From Bradyrhizobium sp. AUGA SZCCT0176 (GTDB taxonomy: Bacteria > Pseudomonadota > Alphaproteobacteria > Rhizobiales > Xanthobacteraceae): 64,000 nt of DNA. Location: contig NZ_JAFCMB010000013.1 in the NCBI RefSeq assembly GCF_018130145.1, positions 62,001 through 126,000 on the forward strand, in the 5' to 3' direction. The notes beneath the pieces were generated by a model that saw nothing but the letters and a program-made list of their open reading frames with translations, was not told the DNA's origin and ran no database searches. A program made the position numbers and the translations under genes. Below, piece by piece: positions 34,400 through 42,818 of the stretch (the first letter of the stretch is position 1; the number at the start of each line of letters is the position of its first letter).

Positions 34400-36030
34400 A
34401 CCCGCGCCGCCTCCGGCGCGGCCTTGCCGCGGATCATGTCGGAGGCCTTGTCGGCGATCATCATGGTCGAGGCGTTGAGATTGGCGGAGATCATCCGCGG
34501 CATGATCGAGGCGTCGACCACACGCAGGCCCTGCAGCCCGTGCACGCGCAGCTGGTCGTCGACGACAGCCCATTTGGTATCCGCCGGTCCCATCCGGCAG
34601 GTGCAGCCGGGGTGGAACGTGGTGGTGCCGCGCTCGGTGGCAGCGGCGAGAAACTCGTCGTCGCTTTGCACTTTCGGTCCGGGGAAATCCTCATAGGCGT
34701 AATATTGCGACAGCGGCGCGGAGGCGAGCAGCCGGCGCGCCAGCTTCATGCCGGCGACGACGACGCGGCGATCGAGCTCCTCGACCAGATAATTGGTCTG
34801 GATGATCGGCGGCGCAAACGGATCGGCCGAGCGGATGCGGACATAGCCGCGGCTTTCCGGGCGCTGCTGCCATGAGGCGATGGTCATGCCGGGCTCGTCT
34901 TCGAGCTGACCCTGCACGCCCTCCTTGTAGCTTGCGGGCGTGAACGTCAGCTGCAGGTCGGAGCTTTCGGTGGTCTCGCCGGAATGCCAGAAGCAATAGA
35001 CCATGGTCGGCGACAGCGACAGCAGCCCGCGCCGCGTCGTCGCCCACTTCAGCGCCTCGACCCAGAGGCTGAGCCCGCGCCGGAGTTCGTTGATGGTCCT
35101 GATGTTCTTGACGCGCGCGACCGAACGCGGCGCGTAATGATCCTGCAGACCCTCGCCGACGCCGGGCAATGCATGACGGACCTCGATGCCGTGCGACTGC
35201 AACAGCTCCGGCGAGCCGACGCCGGACAATTGCAGCACCTGCGGCGAATTGTAGGTGCCGCCGGACAGGATAACTTCCTTGTTGGCGCGCACTTCGGTGG
35301 GCGTGCCGCCCTTGCCACCCTTCAGGTAGCGAACGCCGACCGCGCGCTTGCCCTCGAAGATGATGTTGGTGACGTGCGCATGGGTCCGCACATCGACATT
35401 CCCACGCTTCACCGCCGGATGCAGGAACGCGGTCGCGGCGCTGACGCGCAGGCCGTTTTTAATGGTGCGCTGGGCGTAGGAAACGCCCTCCTGGATCGCG
35501 CCGTTGTAATCGGGGTTGCGCGGAATGCCGAGGCTCATGGCGCCCGCCATGAACGCCTCGCAGAGCGGATCCCGCCAATCCATTGTCGTGACGGTCAGGT
35601 TGCCGTCGCGCCCGCGAAAGGTTTCATCGCCCTCGCCGACGCGCCGCTCCAGCCGCCTGAAATAGGGCAGTATGTCCGGATAGCCCCAGCTGCGATTGCC
35701 GAGCTGCGCCCAGGTATCGAAATCCTGGCGCTGGCCGCGGTTATAGATATGGCCGTTGATCGACGACGAACCACCGAGCGTCTTGCCGCGCGGCGCGTAG
35801 ATGCTGCGGCCGCCGGTCCAGGGGCCGGGCTCCTGCTGATACGCCCAGTTGATGCTCTTCATATGGAACGTCTTGATGAAGCCGGCCGGCAGATGGATGT
35901 AAGGATGCCAGTCCTTGCCCCCTGCTTCGAGCACGCAGACGCGGGTGCCCGCATCTTCGCTGAGGCGATTGGCGAGCACGCTGCCTGCGGAGCCCGCGCC
36001 AATGATCACATAATCGAACGTTTCCATCAC
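34396..36030 (-). CDS. GMC family FAD-dependent oxidoreductase (choline-dehydrogenase-like)
   Basis: A 544-residue flavoenzyme. The ADP-binding motif GAGSAGSVLANRL follows a short N-terminus (MMETFDYVIIG). The GMC signatures are PRGKTLGGSSSINGHIYNRG and SGGTYNSPQVLQLSG. The active-site histidine region is TFHPGCTCRMG and the substrate-domain end is NLNASTMMIADKASDMI. It oxidises an alcohol to an aldehyde. It is convergent with vanB and shares a CTAG tetranucleotide with its stop codon. The substrate is unknown. Confidence 0.93.
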   Translation of the reverse strand: MMETFDYVIIGAGSAGSVLANRLSEDAGTRVCVLEAGGKDWHPYIHLPAGFIKTFHMKSINWAYQQEPGPWTGGRSIYAPRGKTLGGSSSINGHIYNRGQRQDFDTWAQLGNRSWGYPDILPYFRRLERRVGEGDETFRGRDGNLTVTTMDWRDPLCEAFMAGAMSLGIPRNPDYNGAIQEGVSYAQRTIKNGLRVSAATAFLHPAVKRGNVDVRTHAHVTNIIFEGKRAVGVRYLKGGKGGTPTEVRANKEVILSGGTYNSPQVLQLSGVGSPELLQSHGIEVRHALPGVGEGLQDHYAPRSVARVKNIRTINELRRGLSLWVEALKWATTRRGLLSLSPTMVYCFWHSGETTESSDLQLTFTPASYKEGVQGQLEDEPGMTIASWQQRPESRGYVRIRSADPFAPPIIQTNYLVEELDRRVVVAGMKLARRLLASAPLSQYYAYEDFPGPKVQSDDEFLAAATERGTTTFHPGCTCRMGPADTKWAVVDDQLRVHGLQGLRVVDASIMPRMISANLNASTMMIADKASDMIRGKAAPEAARV

Positions 36031-36054
36031 ACTTTTTTCCGCCGCGGGCTAAAA

Positions 36055-36648
36055 CTACCGCAGTCTATCGTTGAGTTGATAATTGAGATGCGCCTTCACC
36101 GTCGGCCACTCGCTGGCGATAATGCTGAAGACCACGGTATCGCGCAACGTGCCGTTCGGCGCGATCACATGGTTGCGCAGGATGCCATCCTGCTTGGCAC
36201 CCAGGCGTTCGATGCCGCGGCGGCTCTGCTGGTTGAAGAAGTGGGTGCGGAACTCCACCGCAATGCAATCGAGCTGCTCAAACGCGTGCGTCAGCAACAG
36301 CAATTTGCACTGCGTATTGACGGCGCTGCGCTGCACGCGCTTGGCGTACCAGGTGGAGCCGATCTCGACGCGCCGGTTGGCGGCATCGACATTCATGTAG
36401 GTCGTCATGCCCGCGATCTTGCCATCGGTATCGAACACAGTGAACGGCAGCATCGAGCATGATGCCTGCAAGCCGAGCCGGCGATCGATCTCCTTGGTCA
36501 TGTCTTCCGGCGCCGGCACGAAGGTGTACCAGAGATTCCACAGTTCGCCGTCGCGCACCGCTTCGGTGAGGCCGTCGCGTTGATCGTGCGACAGCGGTTC
36601 GAGCCGCGCGTAGGCGCCGCGAAGGGTAACCGGTTCAAGCCAGGGCAT
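36055..36648 (-). CDS. GNAT family N-acetyltransferase (RimJ/RimL-like)
   Basis: A 197-residue acetyltransferase. LRGAYARLEPLSHDQRDGL at the start and VEIGSTWYAKRVQRSAVNTQCKLLLLTHAF in the middle are typical of the RimJ/RimL group; the latter holds the acetyl-CoA loop, with Q/R-x-x-G/A replaced here by KRVQRSA. FNQQSRRGIERLGAKQDGILRNH is the conserved C-terminal segment. It is 24 bases upstream of the GMC gene start and may be in the same transcript. Confidence 0.9.
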   Translation of the reverse strand: MPWLEPVTLRGAYARLEPLSHDQRDGLTEAVRDGELWNLWYTFVPAPEDMTKEIDRRLGLQASCSMLPFTVFDTDGKIAGMTTYMNVDAANRRVEIGSTWYAKRVQRSAVNTQCKLLLLTHAFEQLDCIAVEFRTHFFNQQSRRGIERLGAKQDGILRNHVIAPNGTLRDTVVFSIIASEWPTVKAHLNYQLNDRLR

Positions 36649-36699
36649 TCAAAACTCCGAAGTCGTCGTTGCGAGGAGTGTAAGCGCAATTTCAGAGAT

Positions 36700-36826
36700 C
36701 GTCATTCCGGGATGGTCCGAAGGACCAGACCTCAGGTGCGCAATTGCGCATCCGGGGAATCTCGAGATCCCCCGATGCGCAATTGCGCATCTGTGGTTCG
36801 ATGCTTCGCATCGCCCCGGGATGACG
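36700..36826. repeat. Intergenic palindromic repeat, CGTCATTCCGGG type, long form
   Basis: The ends CGTCATTCCGGGATG and ATCGCCCCGGGATGACG flank inner inverted segments, including two copies of GCGCAATTGCGCAT and the arms CCGGGGAATCTCGAGATCCCC. It is related to the 80-base element at 24568-24647. Confidence 0.75.
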
Positions 36827-36845
36827 ATCGCGTTTTGCGCGATCG

Positions 36846-37772
36846 TCACTTATTCAAGAAATTCAGCGGCAGGCCGGGGCGCGGCCAGTCCATCGCGACC
36901 AGTTCGCCCTTGGTTGACAGCGTGATGTAGGCAGTCTTCAGGTCGGGCCCGCCGAAGGCGATATTGGTGGTCATGCGGTCGCCGGTCGGCACCTGCTCGA
37001 CCAGCGTGCCGTCGGGCGCGATCACCGAGATGCAGCCCGAGATCAGCGTCGCCACGCAGACATTGCCTGAGGCTTCGACCGCAAGCGAGTCGAACATCTG
37101 ATAGCCGCCGAGGCCCGTGATCGGCTTGCCGCGTTCACCGCGATAGATCGGCTCACGCGGCTTCAACATGCCGGGCGCGGAAAGTTCGTAGGCCCATAGC
37201 CGCGCGGTCGGAGTTTCGGCGATGTAGACGGTGTTTTCGTCTGGCGACAGCCCGATGCCGTTGGCCGGCAGCACACCGTGCACGATTTCGACGATCTCCT
37301 TCATGCCGGGCTTGACGTAGTAGACGCCGCCGACATCCATGTCGCGAGCCCGGCGCTTGCCGAGTTCGGAGAACCACAGGCCACCGTGCTTGTCGAAAAC
37401 GAGGTCGTTGGGACCCCGCAGCGGATACTCGCCGCATTTGTCGACCACCGTCTCGACCTTGCCGTTCGAGAGGTCGACGCGCTGGATCGAGCCACCGAGA
37501 TAATCATCGGGCTGCGGACCCGGCATAATCACCTTGCCCGTCGGAATCCAGCTAAAGCCGCCATTGTTGCAGAAGTACATTTTTCCGTCGGGGCCAAGCG
37601 CCGCGCCATTGGGGCCACCGGGGACTTCCGCGACCACCTCCTTGCGCCCGTCCGGCCAGATCCGTGTCAGCCGCCGGCCGCGGATTTCGACCAGCACGAC
37701 CGATCCGTCCGGCATGACCACCGGGCCTTCCGGAAACTCCAGATCGGTGGCGAGAACGCGGATATTGGCCAT
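36846..37772 (-). CDS. SMP-30/gluconolactonase family protein
   Basis: A 308-residue six-bladed propeller hydrolase. FPEGPVVMPDGSVVLVEIRGRRLTRI and GGPNGAALGPDGKMYFCNNGG are the first metal-binding blocks, LRGPNDLVFDKHGGLWFSEL and GIGLSPDENTVYIAETPTARLW the later ones. Family members open lactones of sugars or related compounds with a divalent metal. No signal peptide. It is upstream of and on the same strand as the GNAT gene, separated by a repeat. Confidence 0.92.
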   Translation of the reverse strand: MANIRVLATDLEFPEGPVVMPDGSVVLVEIRGRRLTRIWPDGRKEVVAEVPGGPNGAALGPDGKMYFCNNGGFSWIPTGKVIMPGPQPDDYLGGSIQRVDLSNGKVETVVDKCGEYPLRGPNDLVFDKHGGLWFSELGKRRARDMDVGGVYYVKPGMKEIVEIVHGVLPANGIGLSPDENTVYIAETPTARLWAYELSAPGMLKPREPIYRGERGKPITGLGGYQMFDSLAVEASGNVCVATLISGCISVIAPDGTLVEQVPTGDRMTTNIAFGGPDLKTAYITLSTKGELVAMDWPRPGLPLNFLNK

Positions 37773-37972
37773 GAAATCCTCCCGGCTTGCTTTTGGCTGC
37801 AGGCGGATTTTTGGCTCGACCCCGCACGCGCAACATTTCGTTGCGTGATGTTATGGCAAAGCAGATCACGCTTGCCAACCCGACGACCTGCGCAACAGGT
37901 ATGCCGCGCTCCCCGGCCGCGCCACCAGCGAACGGATACAGTACAGCAAAAAGGCGTATGCGCCTTTTCAGT

Positions 37973-39115
37973 TCACTCGTACAAATACCCGACCGGCTTG
38001 CCTTCGTTACGCAGCGGACGAACGTCCTTCCGCGTGATGATTTGACCAGCCAGGCCGTCAATTTCGTCGCGCTGCGTCGGCGTCCAGCTGCGAAGATTTT
38101 CCATGCCTTTCAGCAAGCCCAGTCGGAGGATTTGGGTATTTTCGCTTAAGCCCACCAGATCGATCGTGTTCTTGCCCGCCGTGACCGTATCGCCGGTCGC
38201 AAGTTCAAAATTCTCCCCCGCGCCATTCGTGAATTGGGCTGTGCCGCGAATGACGCGATAGATGACAACCTCACCTTTCCCAAGAAAGGCGGTTTCCGCT
38301 GCTGCGGAGGTGCTCTTCGGCAGCAGCGACTGGCCACGCGGATCGGTCGCGATGATATGTCCAGTTGTAAGGCGGCCGCTCGGAATCTCTATACCGATAT
38401 CGCGCACGTAAACAGGCCCGGCGGATTTGATCGGCGAACCTGCCGGCAGCGGCTTGTAGAGTGCTTCCAGCTCCAGCGGATCCTGCAGCCAGAAACAGGC
38501 ATCGGCAGGACGGTCATGCAGCGGATGGCTCCAGGCTACACGCGGCGTTTCCTCTTCGTTGATGTGATCATGATCCACCACCGTCGGGTTGGGGAAGGTC
38601 GTGGGATCGGTGATGAAGGCTTCAAGAAATTTGCCGGAATAGCCCATCGACATCGGATCCGGCACCACCGTCTGCGGCGTTTTCAGGTTTTCTTCGGTGG
38701 ACAGTCCCGACCATGTGTAGAAGAGCTGGCGATGCACGATCGCGCTCTGCAGCATCACCGCACCGGGACCAACGTAGTAAAATCGGCCATCGTAGTCGAA
38801 GGTGAACACGCCAGACGTGACCAGCACGAGTTGGTAACCGCCGGGTGGAAGGTGAAGATGGAAATCGGTGGGGCCCGTATCGGAGCGGTAGATCGGCAGA
38901 TTTGTCGAAACTTCGTGGAGGAGGAAGGTTTCGTTGTTCGCATGGAAACCTTCGTTCGCGCGATTATAGAGGGCTTGCGGGCGATAGGTCGGCTCGTGCA
39001 AGGCATCCCGATCGCGATCGATAGCCACGAAGTTCGTTTTATTCAGGCGGAGGGCATCGCCGTCCGGACGAGTAAGGCCAGGCCATTTGAGATCAACCGC
39101 GGCATGTATATTCAT
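37973..39115 (-). CDS. Bicupin-like protein of unknown function
   Basis: A 380-residue protein starting at ATG 39115 behind GGAGG. Residues about 65-130 (DFHLHLPPGGYQLVLVTSGVFTFDYDGRFYYVGPGAVMLQSAIVHRQ) and 270-330 (VIYRVIRGTAQFTNGAGENFELATGDTVTAG) are two cupin-like cores. The first has an HLH-type and a VHRQ histidine set that could bind a metal. I do not recognise the family as a whole. The surroundings (lactonase, GMC oxidoreductase) suggest a role in small-molecule catabolism. Confidence 0.7.
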   Translation of the reverse strand: MNIHAAVDLKWPGLTRPDGDALRLNKTNFVAIDRDRDALHEPTYRPQALYNRANEGFHANNETFLLHEVSTNLPIYRSDTGPTDFHLHLPPGGYQLVLVTSGVFTFDYDGRFYYVGPGAVMLQSAIVHRQLFYTWSGLSTEENLKTPQTVVPDPMSMGYSGKFLEAFITDPTTFPNPTVVDHDHINEEETPRVAWSHPLHDRPADACFWLQDPLELEALYKPLPAGSPIKSAGPVYVRDIGIEIPSGRLTTGHIIATDPRGQSLLPKSTSAAAETAFLGKGEVVIYRVIRGTAQFTNGAGENFELATGDTVTAGKNTIDLVGLSENTQILRLGLLKGMENLRSWTPTQRDEIDGLAGQIITRKDVRPLRNEGKPVGYLYE

Positions 39116-39602
39116 GGCGTCCTCCAATCCCTGAACTTCAGCGCGACCTCGGGCCTGTTCAAATGCGCTGCTCAGCTTTGGCAGAGCGCTTGGAGTCGCC
39201 GGTCGACGCTGACGGGCTCATGCTGCAATGCGAATTCCGGGCCAGTTCGAGCACGGAGCATCGCGCCGATTCCCAAGGCATTCTTTGGGGCAGGACGATT
39301 GAAAAAAATTCAAGGCGTACAGGACGTTAGACAGCCCGCCGCTTGACGCTGCCTTGCCCCTCATCGCCAACTTCGCAACTCCAGGGAGAATTAGCGAGAG
39401 TTGCCTTGCGTAAATTGTCAGCAAGCCTTGCCAGGAAACGCGCAGCTGGATGCCGCGAGACTGATCTGCCGCCACGCGCTGCTTTGGTCATGCGGTCTAC
39501 TCATCCCGGAGAGAGCTCATGCCCGGCGCGTCGGCTCCGCGCTCCGGCGCTCGCCCCGAAGGTGATGGATTTCGCTTCCGCCAACTCATTCCACGAGCCG
39601 TC
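39116..39602. other. Intergenic region without recognisable gene
   Basis: These 487 bases between the bicupin-like gene and the AraC gene have lower GC than their flanks. I see only short frames with poor starts, and no repeat or hairpin worth calling. The promoter of the bicupin-like gene must lie in the left part. Confidence 0.4.
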
Positions 39603-40439
39603 CTACTCCCTCACCGGTATCCATATCTCGAGCCCGCCATTGCCGGTCGCGGCATCGAACGTCTCGTCATAGCGCTCGAAGTTCGGCGCGTCGGCGGCCT
39701 TCATGCCGGACGCCGGCAGCCAGTGATTCCAGATCGTGTTGACGGTACGGCGGATGGTCGAGATGTGCTCGGCGTGGGTAAACACGGCGTATTTCTGTTC
39801 GGGAATCCGCACCCGCTGGAATTCGCGCGGCAGGTCGGAGAAATCGGTCACTTCGACGGCGGCGACATAGTCGAAATTGCCGGCATCGTCGGCGTTGCAG
39901 CAGACGCCGTAGGCGACCTTGCCGATCCGGCTGGGGACGTTGCCGATGGTCTGATGGAAGCGCTGCCACAGGCTTGGGATGAACGCGCCTTCGTTTTCGT
40001 GGGTGCAGCGTTCGCCGATGCCGGCAACGAGCAAGGCCTTGCCGGTCTCGAAACGCGGGGGCTTGAGATGATCGAGCGCGGTTGAAATCATGACGATGGG
40101 CTCCTGAAGCTTGCGGCGATCAAGGCACGTTCCTGATCGAACCATCTCGGGCGTGATGCCGAAATGGTCGCGGAACGCGCGGGTGAAGGCTTCGTGAGAG
40201 CTGTAATCCGCATCCAGCGCCAGGCTGAGAATGTCAGGCGCGCCGGCCGCAAGCGCACGCGCCGCGTTGCTGAGACGACGCGCACGTACATAGCGCATGA
40301 CCGAATATCCCGTCGCGGCGGCAAACGCCCGCACCAGATGGAAGCGCGAGACGCCGGCGACCGCCGATATCTCGTCGAGGGTCAACGGTGCGGCGAGATG
40401 GCTTTCGATATACCAGAGCGCCTTCTGGGCCGGATTCAT
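39603..40439 (-). CDS. AraC family regulator with GyrI-like effector domain
   Basis: A 278-residue regulator. The N-terminal double helix-turn-helix (about 5-100) reads TLDEISAVAGVSRFHLVRAFAAATG, then LDADYSSHEAFTRAFRDHFG. The C-terminal half (about 115-278) is a GyrI-like ligand-binding domain (IGNVPSRIGKVAYGVCC, FEVTD-type strands, WLPASG). This order is that of the Rob/SoxS-GyrI type, which senses small hydrophobic compounds. It is probably an activator of efflux or detoxification. Confidence 0.92.
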   Translation of the reverse strand: MNPAQKALWYIESHLAAPLTLDEISAVAGVSRFHLVRAFAAATGYSVMRYVRARRLSNAARALAAGAPDILSLALDADYSSHEAFTRAFRDHFGITPEMVRSGTCLDRRKLQEPIVMISTALDHLKPPRFETGKALLVAGIGERCTHENEGAFIPSLWQRFHQTIGNVPSRIGKVAYGVCCNADDAGNFDYVAAVEVTDFSDLPREFQRVRIPEQKYAVFTHAEHISTIRRTVNTIWNHWLPASGMKAADAPNFERYDETFDAATGNGGLEIWIPVRE

Positions 40440-40572
40440 CGGTGACAGCTTTCATTCGAAACGGCCGCAACCATGAACGCTTACCGCGCGCCGCATTTGA
40501 CCGGCGTTGCTCTCGCAGCCGCAATTGCGCCGCTGATTACCGAGGCCGGGCATTATCCCGCAACGGCGGCAA

Positions 40573-40923
40573 TTATTTCGCCGCAGGCGCCGCATCCTTG
40601 GCCGCCGGCGCGTCGGCTTTCTTTTTCAATTCCTCCGCCGTCTTCTTCTGCAGATCGTCCACGAACTTCTGCAGCGCGATCACCGTTCCCTTCAGCGCCT
40701 CGATCTGCCGGTTGGCGGCGTCGAGCTTCTGCTGATTGTCCTGCGTGATCTTGTTGATGGTCTTTTGCAGGAAGTCGACATTGCTCTGCAGGCAAGAGGT
40801 GCGCCGCTCCATGGTTTTTTCGACCGTGCAGATTTCGATGCCGGGAACATCCTGCGCGTAGCTTGCGCAAGGCATTAGCAGCGCTGCAACGGCGACAGCG
40901 GTTCTTGCAATCCGGGTAATCAT
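40573..40923 (-). CDS. Small exported coiled-coil protein
   Basis: A 116-residue protein. The ATG at 40923 follows GAGG at six bases. A signal peptide ends at about residue 23 (SYA-QD). The mature part has two cysteines (EICTVEK, SCLQSN) and then a long helix with many Gln, Lys and Leu (NVDFLQKTINKITQDNQQKLDAANRQIEALKG) likely to be coiled coil, ending in an Ala/Lys/Pro tail. Periplasmic location is inferred. Family unknown. Confidence 0.7.
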   Translation of the reverse strand: MITRIARTAVAVAALLMPCASYAQDVPGIEICTVEKTMERRTSCLQSNVDFLQKTINKITQDNQQKLDAANRQIEALKGTVIALQKFVDDLQKKTAEELKKKADAPAAKDAAPAAK

Positions 40924-41106
40924 CCAACCCTCACTCAAACTTCATTCGGTCAATCACATTGATTTGCTCGTATCAGTCCGCTGGCTGCAGCGATACCACA
41001 CTGATACCGCATTCAGGCGGTGAGCTTCCCCTTTATTGGTGTGGATGGACTATCGCCGGGGAACCCAAACGTAAGGTTTGCACGCCCGGCAGTGGAGATT
41101 GAACAT

Positions 41107-41325
41107 ATGGCAACGCGCGAGAAGCGGCTGGCACAGTTCGATGGCAACGGGGAACCGCCGCCGGACCGGCCGGTGGAGGTGCTGTGCGAGGATCACAGCG
41201 GCACGTATCAATTGCCATTCGCCTGCCGCTGGATTGAAGGTCAATGGCGCAATGAGCGGACCGGCGGCGCGGTCGAGGCGACCGTGGTCGGCTGGCGGCT
41301 GCCACGGGTGAGCAGTCAGGTTTGA
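41107..41325 (+). CDS. Small hypothetical protein
   Basis: A 72-residue protein. ATG 41107 has GGAG at nine bases upstream. The chain begins MATREKRLAQFDGNGEPP and contains VLCEDHSGTYQLPFACRW and GAVEATVVGWRLP. It looks like a compact beta-rich domain. No family recognised. A composite repeat begins 16 bases after the stop. Confidence 0.65.
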   Translation: MATREKRLAQFDGNGEPPPDRPVEVLCEDHSGTYQLPFACRWIEGQWRNERTGGAVEATVVGWRLPRVSSQV

Positions 41326-41341
41326 CGGGCATTTTCCGGGG

Positions 41342-41448
41342 CTAGAGCCTTTTCCGTTCCGATTGGAATCGGAACGGGGCTCTAGATTCTTTGTTTTGAC
41401 GCGTTTTCTTCACGCGAACCGGTGTCCACTTCGCTGGAAAACGCTCTG
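41342..41448. repeat. Composite repeat: hairpin plus ACGCTCT module, copy 2
   Basis: This copy keeps both modules seen at 22033-22138: the TAGAGCC..CCGATT / AATCGG..GGCTCTA hairpin and the GACGCG..ACGCTCT block. The two copies differ by only a few substitutions and one-base indels, which suggests recent spread or constraint on the hairpin. Confidence 0.88.
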
Positions 41449-41563
41449 GGCGGCTGCAGGTCAGCCGGACGCGCGGCGCATTGTTCCAGAATGCGACGAT
41501 ATCGCGCGTCATCCGGAGCGGTCTTTAAGTTTCGGAACGCGGGCGGAACGAATCGCGCCCGAA

Positions 41564-41701
41564 TCACTGCTTGGCGGCTGTACTCCCCTGTTCACGGCTA
41601 GATATCGGCTGGAACGTCAGGCGGCGCACCACATGCAGCACCGCCACGATTGGCCGCAACCAGCGGCCGACGACAAAGGTTAATTCCTCGGGGGATGACA
41701 T
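41564..41701 (-). CDS. Candidate 45-residue small protein
   Basis: A short frame on the minus strand (MSSPEELTFVVGRWLRPIVAV..) that begins five bases after the stop of the 25-codon frame upstream. It has a hydrophobic middle (FVVGRWLRPIVAVLHVV) and a basic stretch. The ribosome site is weak. It could be translated by coupling from the upstream frame. Confidence 0.3.
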   Translation of the reverse strand: MSSPEELTFVVGRWLRPIVAVLHVVRRLTFQPISSREQGSTAAKQ

Positions 41702-41706
41702 CGCGG

Positions 41707-41784
41707 TCACTTCCAAGGTGTCGGCGGCGAAATGCCGAGGTCGCGATAGAGGAAGTAGTTGCGCGCGATTGCGGTGTGATTCAT
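41707..41784 (-). CDS. Candidate 25-residue micro-protein
   Basis: A short frame (MNHTAIARNYFLYRDLGISPP..) with an excellent ribosome site: GGAGG five bases before the ATG at 41784. It is followed immediately by the 45-codon frame. The content of Tyr, Arg and Pro is unlike a random GC-rich frame. Too short for certainty. Confidence 0.35.
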   Translation of the reverse strand: MNHTAIARNYFLYRDLGISPPTPWK

Positions 41785-41971
41785 CGAAGCCTCCACGGTT
41801 CTTCGCGAGATCGCGACCACGCAAGGCGTCCAGATTTTCGGCAGCGCCGCATCGTCGCGTTCACAGCTGCATGCTGCCATGCGAAATCCGCACCAATCGC
41901 GTTGCACTGCAGCGATCACGGACGGTCACCGCTGAAAGCCCGTCAAACGGGCACAGCGCCGGGTGCACTGC

Positions 41972-42625
41972 CTAATATTCGACCTCGAGCTCCTCGATGT
42001 CGGCGGGCTCGGCCTTGGCGGCTTCGATCCACTCGACCATCTCGGGCATCACCATGATGGTTTTTGCGTAGGCTGCAAGCTTCGGGTCGAGCTTGACGTC
42101 ATAGGTCATGAAGCGGGTCACGACCGGCGCGTACATCGCGTCCGCCATGGTGCGCTCGCCGAACAGGAACGGCCCGCCGGATTGGGCCAGGCACTCGCGC
42201 CAGATGGTGCAGACCCGGTCGATATCGGACTGTGCGCGCGACCAGATCTTGAAGTTCGGGAAATGGCCCTTGAGATTGACCGGCAGTGAGGCCCGCAGCG
42301 TGGTGAAGCCGGAATGGATTTCACCACAGATCGATCGGCAGTGCGCCCGCAGCACGCGGTCCGCCGGCAACAGGCCGGCGTCCGGCATCACCTCGTTGAG
42401 GTATTCGCCGATCGCCAGCGTGTCCCAGACGGTGGCGCCCTCGTGCCGCAGGCACGGCACCAGGATCGATGACGACAGCAGTAGGATTTCGGCCCGCGCC
42501 GACGCATCGTCGGGTGCGGTCACGACCTCTTCGAAGGGGAGCCCTGAGAACTTCGCGAGCAGCCAGCCGCGCAGGGACCAGGACGAATAGTTCTTGCTGC
42601 TGATGGTTAGTGTCGTATTCGCCAT
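41972..42625 (-). CDS. Glutathione S-transferase family protein
   Basis: A 217-residue protein. The N-terminal thioredoxin-like domain opens LTISSKNYSSWSLRGWLLAKFSGLPFEE and ends with the SSSILVPCLRHEGATVWDTLAIGEYL glutathione block. The C-terminal helical domain follows (ERTMADAMYAPVVTRF, KTIMVMPEMVEWIEAAKAE). This SxSLRGWL type belongs to the bacterial GST branch sometimes linked to aromatic ring or haloacid metabolism. The ATG at 42625 is behind GGGAAGG. Confidence 0.92.
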   Translation of the reverse strand: MANTTLTISSKNYSSWSLRGWLLAKFSGLPFEEVVTAPDDASARAEILLLSSSILVPCLRHEGATVWDTLAIGEYLNEVMPDAGLLPADRVLRAHCRSICGEIHSGFTTLRASLPVNLKGHFPNFKIWSRAQSDIDRVCTIWRECLAQSGGPFLFGERTMADAMYAPVVTRFMTYDVKLDPKLAAYAKTIMVMPEMVEWIEAAKAEPADIEELEVEY

Positions 42626-42818
42626 AGGGCCTTCCCTCACGCCTGAACGTCTACCGCAAGGCTAAGTGGACGGCCGCGCCAGCGCGCCGCCGCCGATAGC
42701 TTACGCCGGTCACGTGCGCCGGTCACGTTCCGCAGCAAGCCACGTGCCAGTTTTTCGGGCGGTTCGCTCTGCTTTGGCTTCGATATTGCATGGCATCATC
42801 GGGCAAGGGCGGATGGGT

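Noticed and set aside
34984..36462. A long plus-strand open frame opposite the GMC oxidoreductase gene
   Set aside because: It runs across the GMC start and into the GNAT gene; composition and lack of motifs mark it as antisense shadow.
39116..39602. Several short frames in the gap between the bicupin-like and AraC genes
   Set aside because: All lack ribosome sites and known motifs; one minus-strand frame of 85 codons has a mixed, unbiased composition.
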